Assembly (NCBI GenBank): GCA_049295575.1
Contig: JBAQQX010000003.1
Span: 47,188-111,187 of the forward strand
DNA: 64,000 bases
Direction of reading: 5' to 3'
From: UBA6022 sp049295575
GTDB lineage: Bacteria; Patescibacteriota; Saccharimonadia; Saccharimonadales; Saccharimonadaceae
In this document: positions 43,424 to 50,933 of the stretch, in pieces
How positions within the stretch are numbered: the first letter of the stretch is position 1
How the letters are laid out: the number at the start of each line of letters is the position of its first letter
Position numbers and translations under genes: made by a program
The notes under the pieces: generated by a model
The model's database searches: none
The model's input: the letters and a program-made list of their open reading frames with translations, nothing else
What the model was told of the DNA's origin: nothing

Positions 43424-44650
43424 TTATTTCCGACCGTCTAGCAGACTTTCGACACCCGGTAATTTCTCACCCGCCATCAGCTCCAACCCGGCGCCACCAC
43501 CCGTAGATACGTGGGTGAAACTTTGCCCGTCATGGCCGTCCCACTTGAGCACAAATTCAGCCGTATCGCCCCCACCAATAATCGAGGTAATCCCCGGATG
43601 AGTAGCAAGCTCCATCGCAATACGAGCCGATCCATGAGCAAACGCTGGCAACGTCGAATAGCCGACAGGACCGTTCCAAATCACCGTGCCAGCGCCCGCT
43701 ATTACCTGGCAGTAACGCTCAATCGTCTGATCGCCAATATCAAGAGCGAGCTCATCGTCGGCAATATCACTAACGGACACTACGCGGCGATCCTGCTTTC
43801 CGGTGAGATCTGGTGCAACGGCGACATCGGCTGGTAGCATAATAAATTCTTCAAGCTGGTCAGCGCCAACCTTATCGGCCGCTGCCTTATAGATAGCCTG
43901 AATGACCGAGGATTGATCAGGTTCGACTTTACTCTTGCCCATCTTAATGCCCTTGTTAGCCAGGAAGGTATTGGCCATCGCCCCGCCAATCAGGACAGTA
44001 TCGGCTACGCTAATAAATCGTTCGATAATTTCAATTTTATCACTCACCTTCGCCCCGCCCATAACCGCAACAAGCGGGCGCTTCGGCTCGCTCATGGCAT
44101 GGGTGATAATGTCATACTCGCGTTCGAGCAGAAGCCCGGCAACGCCCGGAATATAGAGAGTGATCGCATGGGTACTCGCATGAGCACGGTGCACGACACC
44201 GAAGCCGTCTTGCACAAAATAGCGAGCGGCCGTAGCCTTGGCGATTTTTTTGGCAAACTCATGATCGTCCGCTTCTTCTTCCTTGTAAAAACGAAGGTTC
44301 TCGAGCAAAACCACGCTACCGCGCGGCGCCCGTTTGACGACCTGGTGTACTCGGTCGCCAATACAGTCATCGATAAAATGGACGGGGCGCTGAAGGAGTT
44401 GCGCCAGTCGCTCGCCAACTACCTCAAGACTGAGCGTCTTGTCGCGACCCTCGGGTCGACCAAGGTGACTCATGACAACCACCTTGCAGCCCCGATCAAG
44501 TAGGTACTGCAGCGTTGGAATACTCGCCCTAATACGAAGATCGTCAGCAATCTGACCGTCTGTCGTTAGCGGCACGTTGTAGTCAGCCCGCACGAGCACG
44601 GTTGTGTGCTCGAGCGGTACGTCACGAATTGTCTGTTTTGAAAATGTCAC
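43424..44650 (-). CDS. pgk: Phosphoglycerate kinase
   Basis: 408 residues. Substrate-binding region RADYNVPL, VVMSHLGRPEGRDKTLSLE, basic patch FVQDGFGVVHRAHAS, AVMGGAKVSDKIEII and nucleotide loop SIIGGGDTAEF with TGGGAGLELMAG. Transfers phosphate from 1,3-bisphosphoglycerate to ADP, the first ATP-making step of glycolysis. The usual 'DaFg.aHRahaS' reads DGFGVVHRAHAS. Located between pyk and tpiA. Confidence 0.95.
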   Translation of the reverse strand: MTFSKQTIRDVPLEHTTVLVRADYNVPLTTDGQIADDLRIRASIPTLQYLLDRGCKVVVMSHLGRPEGRDKTLSLEVVGERLAQLLQRPVHFIDDCIGDRVHQVVKRAPRGSVVLLENLRFYKEEEADDHEFAKKIAKATAARYFVQDGFGVVHRAHASTHAITLYIPGVAGLLLEREYDIITHAMSEPKRPLVAVMGGAKVSDKIEIIERFISVADTVLIGGAMANTFLANKGIKMGKSKVEPDQSSVIQAIYKAAADKVGADQLEEFIMLPADVAVAPDLTGKQDRRVVSVSDIADDELALDIGDQTIERYCQVIAGAGTVIWNGPVGYSTLPAFAHGSARIAMELATHPGITSIIGGGDTAEFVLKWDGHDGQSFTHVSTGGGAGLELMAGEKLPGVESLLDGRK

Positions 44651-44679
44651 GAGGGCCCACCCTTTTAGTTATTCTGGTT

Positions 44680-46098
44680 CTATTCTAGCACGCGCACTTT
44701 AATTGTGTCGGTCGCACCGATGAGTCCAGGCTGGCGTCCGCTAACGATCGCAACGGTTGCTGTTGCCTGGTCGCCAAAGAAGCCTTCGTCTTTTAGCTCA
44801 CGAGCAATATCAAGACCAGCACGTTCGCCGTCCGGGCGAACAAAGCTGCGGTTGGCGTAGTTAAGCGCGAGCTGCTGGGCAGCGCGATCACTACTGGTCA
44901 CGCTAATAATTGGAAGGTTGGGGCGGTGACCGGCAATATTAGCCGCAGTTGAGCCAGATTTTGTCTCGGCGACAATGGCATCAACTTTTAGCTGAACAGC
45001 AAGACTGACGGCAGCGGCGCTAATTGCGTCCTGCTGAGCATTCTTACTGTGAATTTCATCGTGGATCGGGGCAACTGAAGCGTTATCTTGTGTAAACAAG
45101 ATGACTTTCTTCATAGCTGCAACGGTCTCAAGTGGGTACTGACCGTTAGCTGTCTCATCTGAGAGCATTACGGTGTCGGCGCCCTGGATAACAGCGTTAG
45201 CAACGTCGCTCACTTCAGCACGGGTTGGTTCAGGGTTATCTACCATGCTTGCCATCATCTGAGTCGCAACGATGCTGAGCTTACCGTGCTTACGGCAAAG
45301 CGCAATAATACGGCGCTGTACGATTGGCACTACTTCAGCACCAGCCTCAACCGCAAGGTCACCACGAGCCACCATGACACCGTCGCTCGCTTTAACGATT
45401 GCTTCAAGCGCATCAGGCTTAATTGCAGCCTTCGTCTCGATCTTTGAGATAATCTGCGCATCAGAACCAAGACTAACAAGGATTTGGCGAAGGTTGTTGA
45501 TGTCATCAGCGCTCTGTACGAAGCTAAGAGCAACGTAGTCGATGTCTTTTGTTGCACCATACTCAACATCTTTGATGTCTTTTGGTGTCAGAATATCACC
45601 ACCGAAGTCAGTATCAGGAAGGTTAATACCCTTCTTGCTCATAAGCGTACCGTCATTTTCAACGCGGAGCTTAATCGCTGTTGCTGATGGAATTTCAACT
45701 ACAGTCGTACGGATCTTACCGTCAAAGATGTAGATTGGCTCGCCAACCTTTACCTTCTCAGCTAGATTGTACTGAACTGGAAATACCATACCGTTATGTT
45801 CAGCGGCGTGGTCAAGAATGATTTCATCGCCTTTTTTAACGCTGACATTTTCGTTGAGCATTCCAAGACGAATCTTTGGACCTTGAAGATCCTGAAGGAT
45901 TGCGACTGGCTTGCCGATCTTTGCAGATGCTTGGCGAATCCATGTAATCTGATCGTCACGCTCACTGTAGTCACCATGACTAAAGTTAAGACGGAACCCA
46001 TTAACGCCAGCAAGCGCTAGCTGTTCGATTGTTTCAGGGTTGCTTGTTGGAGGCCCAAGCGTAGCCAATATTTTTGTACGTTTAAAAATAACACTCAT
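44680..46098 (-). CDS. pyk: Pyruvate kinase
   Basis: About 472 residues from MSVIFKRTKILATLGPPT. Motifs: FRLNFSHGD, ILQDLQGPKIRLG, the K/Glu/Asp metal site ISKIETKAAI...DGVMVARGDLAVE and ATQMMASM, and the C-terminal allosteric-type domain (AVSLAVQLKVDAIVAETKSG, PIISVTSS). An upstream in-frame start at 46120-46122 exists, but TACAAT lies 7 bp before ATG 46096-46098, and that start gives the family-standard N-terminus. First gene of the pyk-pgk-tpiA block. Confidence 0.95.
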   Translation of the reverse strand: MSVIFKRTKILATLGPPTSNPETIEQLALAGVNGFRLNFSHGDYSERDDQITWIRQASAKIGKPVAILQDLQGPKIRLGMLNENVSVKKGDEIILDHAAEHNGMVFPVQYNLAEKVKVGEPIYIFDGKIRTTVVEIPSATAIKLRVENDGTLMSKKGINLPDTDFGGDILTPKDIKDVEYGATKDIDYVALSFVQSADDINNLRQILVSLGSDAQIISKIETKAAIKPDALEAIVKASDGVMVARGDLAVEAGAEVVPIVQRRIIALCRKHGKLSIVATQMMASMVDNPEPTRAEVSDVANAVIQGADTVMLSDETANGQYPLETVAAMKKVILFTQDNASVAPIHDEIHSKNAQQDAISAAAVSLAVQLKVDAIVAETKSGSTAANIAGHRPNLPIISVTSSDRAAQQLALNYANRSFVRPDGERAGLDIARELKDEGFFGDQATATVAIVSGRQPGLIGATDTIKVRVLE

Positions 46099-46151
46099 GA
46101 ATTCAATTGTACCACTCCTCAACTACTGATTAGAAAAAAGGAGAGTAATCG

Positions 46152-46634
46152 TTACCAGCCCGTTGCTCCACTCGACCAGTACCCCCAGGCGCCGGCTGCA
46201 TTGGCAGGAGGACGCGCTGGATCAGCAAGGCTATTGTTTGTTCGCTGGATAGTCGGTAGGCCCGAGGCTGGCGAGAATCGAATCAGCTTATAGTCAGTAC
46301 CATTTGATGTATATAGATAACTATTATTCGCGCTTGGATCACTTGGCATTTGAGGAATAGAGGCAGCGAATGTCGGCACGATACCAGGTATGAAGTTAGC
46401 CGCCTGACTCCAGCCTACCCATGAGCCACTACCACCCGTACTTGGATACTGGCTATTGGCCGCATAGTACAGCTGAATCATTTTATTAATGGCATTCATA
46501 TCTGCCTGCTCGCGGCTGAACTTTGACCGTTCCTGGATGCCGTTATATGCAACGATAGTGATGGCGGCAAGGATACCGATAATAACAATCACGATCAGCA
46601 GTTCAACGATCGTAAATCCTTTTTTATTACTCTT
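46152..46634 (-). CDS. Type IV pilin
   Basis: About 160 residues, MKSNKKGFTIVELLIVIVII start: short basic leader, Gly-Phe cleavage site, Glu+5. The alpha-1 helix continues AAITIVAYNGIQERSKFSRE, then IQLYYAANSQYPSTGG and a cysteine-free head ending with Trp-rich WGYWSSGATGW. A longer frame overlapping the upstream pilin has no prepilin logic, so the start is at 46632-46634, behind AAAGAG. It forms a tandem pair with the pilin at 46658-47233. Confidence 0.88.
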   Translation of the reverse strand, partial: KSNKKGFTIVELLIVIVIIGILAAITIVAYNGIQERSKFSREQADMNAINKMIQLYYAANSQYPSTGGSGSWVGWSQAANFIPGIVPTFAASIPQMPSDPSANNSYLYTSNGTDYKLIRFSPASGLPTIQRTNNSLADPARPPANAAGAWGYWSSGATGW

Positions 46635-46657
46635 CATAAATAAGCTCTTTCTATTTA

Positions 46658-47233
46658 TCATACTGATACCCAGCATGACGTAATACCACCCCCGGATGAA
46701 GTCCATGGATTGGGTGAGGTAATAAATGCGTTTTCTTCTCCTGGTAGCGGTGCCGAGTCACCGATAACGACGTTCGACAGCTGACATGTCTGGCTATCCC
46801 CCTTGAGCCAGTACATGATGAGGCCCGGGATCGCTTCGTGATTATAGGTTCGCGGAGAATAACCATCAAAGTAGATGCCATATTTATTACTGGCCGTCGC
46901 TGGCACACTCGTTGCTGGCGTGCCTATCTTACGAAGTTCACTCAACCATGAAGTATTGTTCGAACTTACAGCAGTCGAGTTATAGTTCACGCAGGAGTTA
47001 TCAACCGTCAAGCAGTAGCCCCCTAGACTTGGATACGAGCCATACGTTGCCTTGTAAGATTTGATTAGGTTAAACGTATTTCGCGCACCAGCCACAACCG
47101 CGCTGTTATTCGCCCGCTGCTGGATACCGTTATATGCGACGACAGTAATCGCCGCAAGGATGCCGATAACGACAATGACAATAAGAAGCTCGACGATCGT
47201 GAAACCGCCCTGTCTTTTTCGAACTACATTCAT
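46658..47233 (-). CDS. Type IV pilin
   Basis: 191 residues: RKRQGGFTIVELLIVIVVIG, then AAITVVAYNGIQQRANNSAV and a larger head with several cysteines (GYCLTVDNSCVN, SQTCQLSN, ITSCWVSV), two pairs that could make disulfides. First of a tandem pair; 23 bp separate it from the next pilin. The ~500 bp upstream hold only inverted repeats and the tRNA-Glu gene, so its promoter should be there, although none is obvious to me. Confidence 0.88.
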   Translation of the reverse strand: MNVVRKRQGGFTIVELLIVIVVIGILAAITVVAYNGIQQRANNSAVVAGARNTFNLIKSYKATYGSYPSLGGYCLTVDNSCVNYNSTAVSSNNTSWLSELRKIGTPATSVPATASNKYGIYFDGYSPRTYNHEAIPGLIMYWLKGDSQTCQLSNVVIGDSAPLPGEENAFITSPNPWTSSGGGITSCWVSV

Positions 47234-47482
47234 AGCCTGATTTTACCATAAGCGGTACCACCTACCATGCCCCTAGGCACCTTACATATCCTACAAGCAC
47301 ATACCAACATCCTATCTGTCTACTTACCGCGATATCTTTATTTGATCTGCACTCACTATCTTTATATTTATTAAGGTTCTTGTAGTGATGTTTCCTTTTA
47401 GTTTATTAAAGTTGATAACTTACGTATTACCACTGGCTTCTATACATCCTTTTTATTTCCATCTTCTTCCGCCCATTCCTTC

Positions 47483-47577
47483 ACTCTCTATATATTCATA
47501 TATAAAGAGAGAGTAAATTAGGTAAATTAACAGATACAATAGAGTAGATTTTACCTGCAGCGGGGTGCAGGTAAAAT
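47483..47577. repeat. Two inverted repeats in the pilin/tRNA intergenic region
   Basis: The 47234-47710 interval has no gene. It contains an imperfect AT-rich palindrome (ACTCTCTATATAT against ATATATAAAGAGAGAGT, 47483-47513) and a perfect 12-bp one: ATTTTACCTGCA (47548-47559) and TGCAGGTAAAAT (47566-47577) around GCGGGG. The second lacks a U-run after the stem and could be an operator or RNA hairpin upstream of the pilin pair. The rest of the interval is AT-rich without signals I recognise. Confidence 0.65.
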
Positions 47578-47710
47578 AACGGTTATCTGTATGCCGCTAT
47601 TGAGCAGATGAAGAGAATAAATGAGCTTCAATAACGGGCAGTTACATGATCATTTTTATTACTGCGCTCAGTAACGTCACTGTTCGGAGAATATATTTTT
47701 ACATAGAAAA

Positions 47711-47732
47711 AACGCCACTCCAAGGTGACGTT
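47711..47732 (-). terminator. Intrinsic terminator of tRNA-Glu
   Basis: On the minus strand AACGTCAC/GTGGCGTT form a stem with one mismatch and a 6-nt loop, followed by TTTTTTCT. It starts 8 bp after the tRNA 3' end. Confidence 0.8.
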
Positions 47733-47739
47733 CTTTCTA

Positions 47740-47814
47740 TGGTGATCTCACGGAGAATCGAACTCCGATTGCCAGGATGAAAACCTGGTGTCCTAACCGT
47801 TAGACGATGAGACC
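47740..47814 (-). tRNA. tRNA-Glu (anticodon TTC)
   Basis: All cloverleaf arms form: acceptor GGTCTCA/TGAGATC (one G-U), anticodon stem CCAGG/CCTGG with loop TTTTCAT giving anticodon TTC, T arm with GTTCGATTC. The discriminator is A and the CCA end is encoded (47740-47742). A target of MnmA thiolation at U34. Confidence 0.95.
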
Positions 47815-47945
47815 ATGTTTAACTCGGATGATTATAGCAAAAAAATAAGCCGCTGGCTAGGGTTATAGGCATAAATCAAACATATATCTTTCTGCCGCTA
47901 TCTGGCATAAAGCTTGTGTTATCTATGGTTATATGTTCTAAAGCA

Positions 47946-47974
47946 TTGACATTTTAGCCTATTTGTGGTAAATT
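47946..47974 (+). promoter_or_regulatory. Promoter TTGACA-17-TAAATT
   Basis: TTGACA (47946-47951), 17-bp spacer, TAAATT (47969-47974). The preceding bases AAGCA make AAGCATTGACA identical to the region of the adhesin promoter at 50841-50851. It points toward the candidate small RNA and the 48383 gene. Confidence 0.6.
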
Positions 47975-47980
47975 TAATAC

Positions 47981-48163
47981 ATCACTGGTGAGCGAGGTGT
48001 GCGAGGTGGCTGACAGGTTACCTAGAGCTATTACTCATCAAGTATGGGAACGTTAATAATCAGGTTATAACTTATTGTACTAACGTACATGTAAGTGCGG
48101 CCATAAGCACATAATTCACCCCTTTCTTTAATTGTGTCTTTTTGGCTGCACTTGCAGCCGTTT
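47981..48163 (+). ncRNA. Candidate ~180-nt small RNA or long 5' leader
   Basis: There is no coding frame on the plus strand here. From the promoter at 47946-47974 to a hairpin GGCTGC/GCAGCC (48144-48159, followed by GTTT) lie ~180 nt that can fold: GGUG/CACC and UGC/GCA close the ends, UGGC/GCCA follows, and ACUUA..GUAC/GUAC..UAAGU makes a terminal hairpin (48070-48096). This could be an independent sRNA or the first part of a ~400-nt leader for the gene at 48383. No known RNA family recognised. Confidence 0.4.
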
Positions 48164-48244
48164 AAGCATGTCCGCTCTGCGAGTGTCGATATCTTAAACG
48201 AGTACGTGAAATACGAAGAATTCAACAGGAAGTTTTCTCCGATA

Positions 48245-48292
48245 GGAGTGGCACAGTAGTCTGGTTATCCAACAAGGCTAGCGTGCCACTCC
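48245..48292 (+). repeat. Long hairpin upstream of the 48383 gene
   Basis: GGAGTGGCAC (48245-48254) pairs perfectly with GTGCCACTCC (48283-48292); inside, TAG/CTA and GTT/AAC can pair too. The core GAGTGGCAC resembles GAGTGGTGC of the hairpin at 50628-50663 on the far side of the two-gene module. A smaller TCCCC/GGGGA hairpin follows at 48350-48364, just before the AAGGAG ribosome-binding site. Confidence 0.75.
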
Positions 48293-48382
48293 CATCATTC
48301 CCCGCAAAGGAGATGTGGCAGCTTTGGGCATACGCCTATCGCTTACTCGTCCCCTCGTGGGGAACAAACAAGGAGAAATACC

Positions 48383-49351
48383 ATGGAAAACAACACCGCA
48401 CGCCAGCGACTCCTCAACATCCTCGGCGACAAGGAAAACAGTGCCGGTTCGGCAGTTGTCGACTTTGTCTCCGAGAGGTTGGAGGGCGTTGTCGATAAGA
48501 TTGATGCCTTGATCACCGAATACAACGAGACCAACAAACAGGCTCTCGCTCTGAAGGCTGACAAGGCGGACATCGACGAGATGAACGGTCGTCTTGCTGC
48601 AGCAGCCGCCGCCCTCACGGGTGCAGTTACTGCACGAGACACTGCCAAGCAGTCTGTTCACGCCAACCCCGCTTCGGCGAAGGAAAGCGTCGACCAGGCC
48701 GAGGCAGTAACCAGCCAAGCGGCCAAAGCAGTGTCCAATGCCACCCTTACCCTTGAATCGCTCAACGAGCGGATCGAGAGCCTTGAGGACTGGCGAACGA
48801 ACACTGTCAATCCAACGCTCGCACAGCACAGAAGGTGGATCGAGGAGCTGCAGCAAAATGCAGGCCTCACTCCATCGGGCGACCAGCCCGCGACCGCCGA
48901 GGAACACGTCGCCTCGCAGTCAGTTCACCCGCCAACGCAGGTGCAGCCGACTGTCGAACGACGCCTCGAGGAACGCGAAGTTGTACGCACCCACTTCATG
49001 GACCGGACCGTTGACATCCGTCACTGGTCCGGTATGCAGTGGGCATGCGCGCTCATTCTGGCGATCGTCTTCATGTTCTGGCTCGGTCCCATCTTTTCGG
49101 AGTGGGCCCGCAGTGTACTACAGGGACACGCCTGGGACTGGGTCACTAACGTGATGCGGTTCCTTGGGTGGATCATCGCCCTCGCGATTGGTTTCTGCCT
49201 CGGTGGCGTTATCGGCACTTTGCTCGACAACGCCATCAACAGCAGCAGCAGCGCAGCGCGACGTGAGGAGCGTGAATATCACGGCCACCACGTCGCGCAC
49301 GACGATGGGCACCACAACGTCCGTGCGGACGAGCTTACCCACGCAAGGTAA
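48383..49351 (+). CDS. Coiled-coil membrane protein, unknown
   Basis: 322 residues after a strong Shine-Dalgarno (AAGGAG). The first ~200 residues are helical with heptad-like stretches (VSERLEGVVDKIDALITEYN, KADKADIDEMNGRLAAAAAA, TLTLESLNERIESLEDWRTN) and form a probable coiled coil; then a Pro/Gln/Val linker, two membrane helices (WACALILAIVFMFWLGPIF ~218-236 and FLGWIIALAIGFCLGGVIGT ~256-277) and a His-rich charged tail (YHGHHVAHDDGHHNV) that might bind metal. The coding sequence is GC-richer than the housekeeping genes around it. No family recognised; with the next gene it forms a module bounded by hairpins. Confidence 0.75.
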   Translation: MENNTARQRLLNILGDKENSAGSAVVDFVSERLEGVVDKIDALITEYNETNKQALALKADKADIDEMNGRLAAAAAALTGAVTARDTAKQSVHANPASAKESVDQAEAVTSQAAKAVSNATLTLESLNERIESLEDWRTNTVNPTLAQHRRWIEELQQNAGLTPSGDQPATAEEHVASQSVHPPTQVQPTVERRLEEREVVRTHFMDRTVDIRHWSGMQWACALILAIVFMFWLGPIFSEWARSVLQGHAWDWVTNVMRFLGWIIALAIGFCLGGVIGTLLDNAINSSSSAARREEREYHGHHVAHDDGHHNVRADELTHAR

Positions 49352-49359
49352 CACTTGCA

Positions 49360-49464
49360 GGGTGTGGAGATGCGTGCGTCAAATACGCAGGCTCAGCACT
49401 CAAAGTGCACACACCCACTGGTTGCATACATATCGCAACCCCTGACTCGCATGGCGCGAGCAGG
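49360..49464 (+). promoter_or_regulatory. Structured RNA element: three-way junction plus two hairpins before the 49488 gene
   Basis: The 136 bp between the two genes fold almost without leftover bases. P1 GGGTGTG (49360-49366)/CACACCC (49410-49416) encloses P2 GAG-TGCGT/ACGCA-CTC (49367-49394) and P3 GCACT-CAA-AGTGC (49396-49408), a compact three-way junction. Then come GGTTGC/GCAACC (49420-49440) and CCTG-CTCGC/GCGAG-CAGG (49441-49464). The AAAGGAAG ribosome-binding site follows 11 nt later. It may be a cis-regulatory RNA for the downstream gene or an RNA processing site. The pairing is seen; the role is not known. Confidence 0.55.
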
Positions 49465-49487
49465 ACGAGGCCAAGAAAGGAAGTAAA

Positions 49488-50615
49488 ATGGCTTCTTCAA
49501 AGAAACGCTGGACCAATGGACTTATTGGTTCTATTGCAGCACTTGGGGTATGGGCCTTGCTGGTTCTTGGCTTCGGCCTGGCAACCGCCAACGCTCCTCG
49601 CTCCGAAGCAATAGCAAGTCCCTCAGCAACCGCAACTCCGTCGGCCACGGGGACCCCCACACCATCTGATGTCTGTGAAGCTCGGTTCGTTCAAGAACCC
49701 GATGCCCACGGCGACGATGGCAAGGTCGATGCAGGCTTTACGGCTGCCTACAACAAGAAAACCGCTGGCAAGTCCGGTGCAGATCTTGCAGTAGCACAGC
49801 GTGAAGTTCTGCTCGAGCGTGCTGGCGTTAACGCCAAGCGTCTTGCAAGCTGGGCATACGCCAACGGCCTCCACAAAGACCCCAACGATTGGAAGGGTCT
49901 GGTGAGCGCTGACGGCAAGTGCCTCTCAACAGCAGGCATGATGCTGCATAGCAAGCTCGAAGGAGCACTCAAGGGCAACGGAGTTAACTTCTCCGAAGTC
50001 CAGGCTCCCGACAATGGGTACAACAGCGGTGTTGTCGATGGTTCGTTTGTTGTCGCGGAACGTCCGGGAATTGTAAGTGATCACAAAGCAATGCTGATCA
50101 CCTACCCGAACGGTACAAAGGTATACATTCTTGTATACTGCGGCAACGTGATATTCCCTGCCCCTCCGGCAGGTGTACCGACGAGTCCAAAGATTCCACA
50201 GCCCGAAAAGCCCGTCCCTCCGGCAAACACCCCTCCGGTCACTGACTGCACGGCAACTCCAACGTTGCCCGAATGTCTTGCTCCGAAGACAGGGAATTGG
50301 ATCGCTCCAACCCCTGGAGGAGACGGTACGACCGACAGCGAAGGCCAGTGGCAGCAGTATGGACCCGGTGAATTTACCGGGTCTACGCCACCACAGGTAG
50401 TTACTCAGCAGCCTGGCGCAAGTAGTGGCGGCACTGTCGTTGACAGCGCTACCAAAGCACCTAGCAGCGAGACCGGAGGCCAAGCCCCCGGTGCTACCCA
50501 GGAAGTAAAGCCTTCCAAGCCGGCTGAAACTGGCGCCAATGATCCAACGGTCCAAAACCCGGATCAGCCAGAAGTTGGCGGCAACGATGGTCATATTGAT
50601 AACCCGTTTGGGTAA
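49488..50615 (+). CDS. Exported protein with Ser/Thr/Pro linker and Pro/Gly-rich tail, unknown
   Basis: 375 residues. A signal anchor (NGLIGSIAALGVWALLVLGF, ~10-32), a Ser/Thr/Pro/Ala linker (SPSATATPSATGTPTPS), a compact domain (~58-225) with cysteines in SDVCEARF, DGKCLSTAG and LVYCGNVIF, and a long Pro/Gly/Thr-rich tail with a further CTATPTLPEC pair, ending acidic. The domain's VVAERPGIVSDHKAMLITYP then KVYILVYCGN suggests a small beta-rich extracellular fold. No sorting signal or second membrane helix, so it stays anchored by the N-terminus or is released. Composition is GC-rich like its partner at 48383. I do not recognise the family. Confidence 0.75.
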   Translation: MASSKKRWTNGLIGSIAALGVWALLVLGFGLATANAPRSEAIASPSATATPSATGTPTPSDVCEARFVQEPDAHGDDGKVDAGFTAAYNKKTAGKSGADLAVAQREVLLERAGVNAKRLASWAYANGLHKDPNDWKGLVSADGKCLSTAGMMLHSKLEGALKGNGVNFSEVQAPDNGYNSGVVDGSFVVAERPGIVSDHKAMLITYPNGTKVYILVYCGNVIFPAPPAGVPTSPKIPQPEKPVPPANTPPVTDCTATPTLPECLAPKTGNWIAPTPGGDGTTDSEGQWQQYGPGEFTGSTPPQVVTQQPGASSGGTVVDSATKAPSSETGGQAPGATQEVKPSKPAETGANDPTVQNPDQPEVGGNDGHIDNPFG

Positions 50616-50627
50616 GTCGTAGATCAC

Positions 50628-50663
50628 GAGTGGTGCTCGGTTGAGTCTAACCGCGCACCACTC
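50628..50663 (+). terminator. Large hairpin after the two-gene module
   Basis: GAGTGGTGC-CGGTT (50628-50642) pairs with AACCG-GCACCACTC (50649-50663), 14 bp with one mismatch and a 6-nt loop. It starts 12 bp after the stop codon and probably ends the transcript or protects its 3' end; there is no U-tract (AACGTGCC follows). Confidence 0.7.
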
Positions 50664-50697
50664 AACGTGCCTTCTTCGTATTTCACGGAATATTCTC

Positions 50698-50754
50698 CGA
50701 GGAGTTCAGTTTTCCGTTCGAGCGTTACTGCTCACGATGCAACTGATCTCCTCG
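50698..50754 (+). repeat. Long irregular hairpin between the module and the adhesin gene
   Basis: CGAGGAG/CTCCTCG (50698-50704, 50748-50754), then CAGTT/AACTG, CGT/ACG and GAGC/GCTC stack into one ~57-nt irregular hairpin with a GTTACT loop. It lies upstream of the adhesin promoter and downstream of the module terminator, so it is in neither gene's leader. The remainder of 50755-50933 holds the adhesin promoter and leader. Confidence 0.6.
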
Positions 50755-50845
50755 AGATCACCCTTCTACACTAAGTTATAATCTGATTTTTCCCATAGCG
50801 ATGTATATTAATAATTCGGCTTGCACACATCTTAAAGCATAAGCA

Positions 50846-50874
50846 TTGACAATTTGCAATAAATGATATATAAT
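50846..50874 (+). promoter_or_regulatory. Consensus sigma-70-type promoter of the adhesin gene
   Basis: TTGACA (50846-50851), 17-bp spacer, TATAAT (50869-50874): both hexamers are perfect, and the spacing ideal. A ~53-nt leader ends with AGAGGAGAG before the ATG at 50934. High constitutive expression is expected. Confidence 0.85.
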
Positions 50875-50933
50875 AATGAAGATAATTAATTGGATCCAAC
50901 CGAGAGACGGGCCAATAAAGAGGAGAGTTCATA

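Noticed and set aside
43913..44503. 196-residue plus-strand open frame inside pgk
   Set aside because: Antisense to conserved pgk motifs, no start signals.
46635..46706. Upstream extension of the 46152 pilin overlapping the previous pilin
   Set aside because: The extra residues do not form a prepilin leader and overlap the end of the neighbouring gene; the ATG at 46634 gives a standard short leader.
47711..47732. Hairpin next to tRNA-Glu as an attachment site
   Set aside because: It is followed by a U-run on the tRNA strand and is fully explained as the tRNA terminator; no integrase or direct repeat of the tRNA end was seen.
48278..48907. 209-residue open frame on the minus strand opposite the coiled-coil gene
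   Set aside because: It has no ribosome-binding site or family motif, and the plus-strand frame has a strong Shine-Dalgarno, coiled coil and membrane helices. It is a by-product of GC-rich codons.
49926..50627. 233-residue open frame on the minus strand opposite the exported-protein gene
   Set aside because: Composition is unlike protein (many Cys, Arg, Trp in odd places), no promoter or SD; shadow of the plus-strand gene.
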